Of a DNA stretch of 64,000 nt, positions 62,092 through 64,000 are shown piece by piece. How positions within the stretch are numbered: position 1 is the stretch's first letter; every line of letters begins with the position of its first letter. A program made the position numbers and the translations under genes. The stretch covers positions 62,001 through 126,000 of the forward strand of contig NZ_WEZF01000007.1 of assembly GCF_009177065.1 (NCBI RefSeq), written 5' to 3'. The notes beneath the pieces are model-generated. The model was not told the DNA's origin. It made no database searches and saw only the letters and a program-made list of their open reading frames with translations. Source of the DNA: Tautonia marina. Lineage in GTDB: Bacteria; Planctomycetota; Planctomycetia; Isosphaerales; Isosphaeraceae.

Positions 62092-63039
62092 ATGGCCATG
62101 GTCCGCTTCTTCAGCGACCCCCGGATGCTCGAACACGTTCCGCCCGTCGGCCACCCGGAGGCTCCGGAACGGCTCTCCGTTCTCCTCCGACACCTGGAAC
62201 GGACGACCGTTCGGGCAGCCTGCGCCACGGGCACGGTCCGCGAGGCAACGGACGAGGAATTGCTCCGGATCCACGATCCCGAGTACCTGGAGACACTGTC
62301 GCGGATGGCGTCGGAGGGTGGCGGACGGATCGAAGCCGATACGTGGCTTGGCAAGGGGTCGATCACTGCGGCTCGATTGGCGGCAGGAGCGGCGATCGAG
62401 GCTGTCTCATCCGTCGTCCAGGGGCCGCAACGCGTGGCCTTCTGCGCGGTCCGGCCGCCGGGCCATCATGCCCGGCCGGCTCACGCGATGGGGTTCTGCC
62501 TCTATGGCACTGTCTCGGCGGCCGCGTCCCATGCGGTCGAGGTGCTCGGGATGTCTCGCGTGCTGGTCATTGACTGGGACGTCCACCACGGCAACGGCAC
62601 CCAGGAGATGTTTTACGAGGACGGCCGGGTCGGCTTCCTCTCCTTGCATCGGCATCCGTTTTACCCCGGCACCGGCATGAAGGATGAGACCGGCAGCGGC
62701 CGAGGCCTGGGATGGATCAAGAATCTGCCGACCCCTTACGGAACGCCTCGGAAGCTGATCGTCGATCAGTTCACCACGGCACTGGAGGAACTGGCGGACA
62801 GGACGCGGCCGGAGCTTGTGCTGATCAGTGCGGGCTTCGATGCCCACGCGAACGACCCGGTGGGCGACCTGGGGCTGGAGATCGAGGACTTCGAGATCAT
62901 GACTCAGGCTGTCGAGCAGGTGGCCGACACCCACGCGAGCGGGCGGCTGGTGAGCGTCCTCGAAGGGGGTTACGATCCCGTGACGCTCGCCCAGTGTGTC
63001 GAGGCACATCTCCGAATCCTGGGAGCGGAAACTCCCTAA
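62092..63039 (+). CDS. HDAC-family deacetylase (acetoin utilisation/histone deacetylase-like)
   Basis: 315 residues from ATG 62092 (62098 also possible). VRPPGHHARPAHAMGFC and VIDWDVHHGNGTQEMFY hold the active-site His and zinc-binding Asp/His; LISAGFDAH the second Asp, and LEGGYDPVTLAQC closes the fold. It removes acyl groups from lysines or polyamine-like substrates in bacteria. Substrate unknown. Confidence 0.92.
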   Translation: MAMVRFFSDPRMLEHVPPVGHPEAPERLSVLLRHLERTTVRAACATGTVREATDEELLRIHDPEYLETLSRMASEGGGRIEADTWLGKGSITAARLAAGAAIEAVSSVVQGPQRVAFCAVRPPGHHARPAHAMGFCLYGTVSAAASHAVEVLGMSRVLVIDWDVHHGNGTQEMFYEDGRVGFLSLHRHPFYPGTGMKDETGSGRGLGWIKNLPTPYGTPRKLIVDQFTTALEELADRTRPELVLISAGFDAHANDPVGDLGLEIEDFEIMTQAVEQVADTHASGRLVSVLEGGYDPVTLAQCVEAHLRILGAETP

Positions 63040-63097
63040 GCCGCGCGGGTCGGCCGCCAACCGCAAGACCGAACGACTGACTGACCGGATCGCCCTG

Positions 63098-64000
63098 ATG
63101 ACTTCCGATGCTCCTGCTCCTCGTCGCCGCGTCTCGTTCGTTGCTCGAATTCTTCTGGCTATGGTCGCCGGAGCGGTGCTTGGCCAGGTTGCCAACTGGG
63201 CGATTGGGCCTGAGGCAACGCTGGCCGACCATCTGACCTCTCGGCTGCCGGAGGGAGTCGGCCCGAGGGTGTTTGATGCCTGGCTGTCGATCGGGCGGTT
63301 CACGGTGACGCTGGGCTACCTTGGCGGCCTGGTGGTCGATTTGATCAAGGGACTGGCGGGGCCGCTGCTGTTTTTTGCCGTGATTGACGCGTTTCTCCGG
63401 ACCCGGATCCAGGCGAGGAACGCGGGCCTGATGCTGCTCATCTCAGCCACCAATGCGGCGATCGCCGTGGTGATCGGCCTGACGATCTCGAACACGATCG
63501 AGCCGGGACGGTATCTGAATCAGGACCTCACCGGTCCCGTCGCGGCGCAGAACGGGCAGGGGGCTGCTGAGGCCGAGGTCGACAGTGAGGAGCCTGCGGA
63601 TCTCGAACGATTCGCGGCCGGACGACGGCCGATCGACTTCGTCAGAGACCTGCTCGGCTTCGTGCCGACGAACCCGGTGCAACCGTTTTTGGAAAGCTCG
63701 ATTCTCTCGATCATCATTCTCGCCTTACTCGGGGGAGCTGCCCTGAGGAAGGTCAAGGATGAGCAACTCGCCGAGGGCCGGGCGGATTTCCAGGTGATCG
63801 AAACCGGGGTGGCGGTGATCTTCCGGGCGATTGAGGTGGCCCTGGCGTGGGTCATTGCGCTGGTGCCGCTGGCGGTCTTCGGGGTGGTGGCGAAAACGGT
63901 GGCCGAGCAAGGTTTCGCACCGTTCCTGGGGCTGATCGTGTACGTCGGGGTGGCGATGCTTGGCCTGGCGATCCAGGTGGCAGTCGTCTATCAAGCCTGG
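63098..64000 (+). CDS. dicarboxylate/amino acid:cation symporter, 3'-truncated by the window
   Basis: At least 301 residues; runs off the end. Membrane helices and the motif NPVQPFLESSILSIIILALLGGAAL place it in the DAACS (DctA/GltP) family of C4-dicarboxylate or glutamate transporters, though only the first half is seen. An unusual soluble segment (about 150-180, GAAEAEVDSEEPADLERF) lies between helices. The ATG at 63098 follows the HDAC gene by 58 bases. Confidence 0.8.
   Translation, partial: MTSDAPAPRRRVSFVARILLAMVAGAVLGQVANWAIGPEATLADHLTSRLPEGVGPRVFDAWLSIGRFTVTLGYLGGLVVDLIKGLAGPLLFFAVIDAFLRTRIQARNAGLMLLISATNAAIAVVIGLTISNTIEPGRYLNQDLTGPVAAQNGQGAAEAEVDSEEPADLERFAAGRRPIDFVRDLLGFVPTNPVQPFLESSILSIIILALLGGAALRKVKDEQLAEGRADFQVIETGVAVIFRAIEVALAWVIALVPLAVFGVVAKTVAEQGFAPFLGLIVYVGVAMLGLAIQVAVVYQAW

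Overview
This window looks like a stretch of chromosome from a GC-rich planctomycete, probably of the Isosphaeraceae. That assignment is an inference from base composition, the many small secreted or lipoproteins with Pro/Ala/Glu-rich tails, a Tyr/Cys-repeat surface protein, and scattered gene order with short operons. No plasmid, phage or transposase gene is visible. A parAB locus with two parS sites suggests that the right-hand part lies in the chromosome's segregation (origin) domain.

Layout. 0-1.1 kb: end of a nitrilase-family amidohydrolase. 1.1-2.0 kb: gene-free, with three copies of an unusual dispersed element. 2.0-4.3 kb: a lipoprotein, a family-2 glycosyltransferase and the Tyr/Cys-rich lipoprotein. 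4.8-9.9 kb: an HTTM/DCC membrane protein operon, an inositol-phosphatase-like enzyme, the cobalamin enzyme CbiET/CobL and a small acidic protein. 10-15.7 kb: a SOUL-type heme-binding protein, a GATase-like protein, a sodium/solute symporter and two exported proteins. 15.7-18.7 kb: GNAT plus a sugar-type ABC ATPase, then HicBA. 18.8-24.8 kb: exported esterase, PlsC-like acyltransferase, epimerase, two small PD-(D/E)XK-like proteins and a GH88-like hydrolase. 25.5-28.4 kb: exported protein, tandem cytochrome c'-like proteins and LapA-like. 28.6-34.2 kb: an exported triple RidA protein, aminotransferase plus sulfotransferase, a degenerate M19 dipeptidase and its exported partner. 34.3-40.5 kb: ferredoxin, L33, prolyl oligopeptidase, two more dispersed elements and groES/groEL. 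40.8-42.7 kb: TRIC-family channel and EamA transporter.

The most notable region is 43.1-47.8 kb: five same-strand genes that together form a ubiquitin-like conjugation pathway. They are a membrane-anchored protein with a RING-like zinc domain (E3-like), a 100-residue beta-grasp protein (ubiquitin-like), an E2 with HPN and catalytic Cys, an E1 of the ThiF superfamily, and a JAMM/JAB isopeptidase with two membrane segments and a coiled coil. E2 and E1 overlap, and E1 and JAB are 27 bp apart. The layout suggests tagging of proteins at the membrane. A small anchored protein and an MMPL transporter follow.

51.8-63.9 kb: EfpL (YeiP-type EF-P), RNase III, a polytopic membrane protein, tRNA-Pro(UGG), a response regulator with a degenerate kinase-like partner, parA-parB, nicotinate phosphoribosyltransferase, a GT39-type glycosyltransferase, an HDAC-family deacetylase and the start of a dicarboxylate/cation symporter. 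The two parS sites (54.83 and 61.92 kb) bracket parAB. Repeats include five REP-like palindromes and five copies of a roughly 100-bp element built from phased TGCGC boxes followed, 60-62 bp later, by TTCGTTTCGGGAA.
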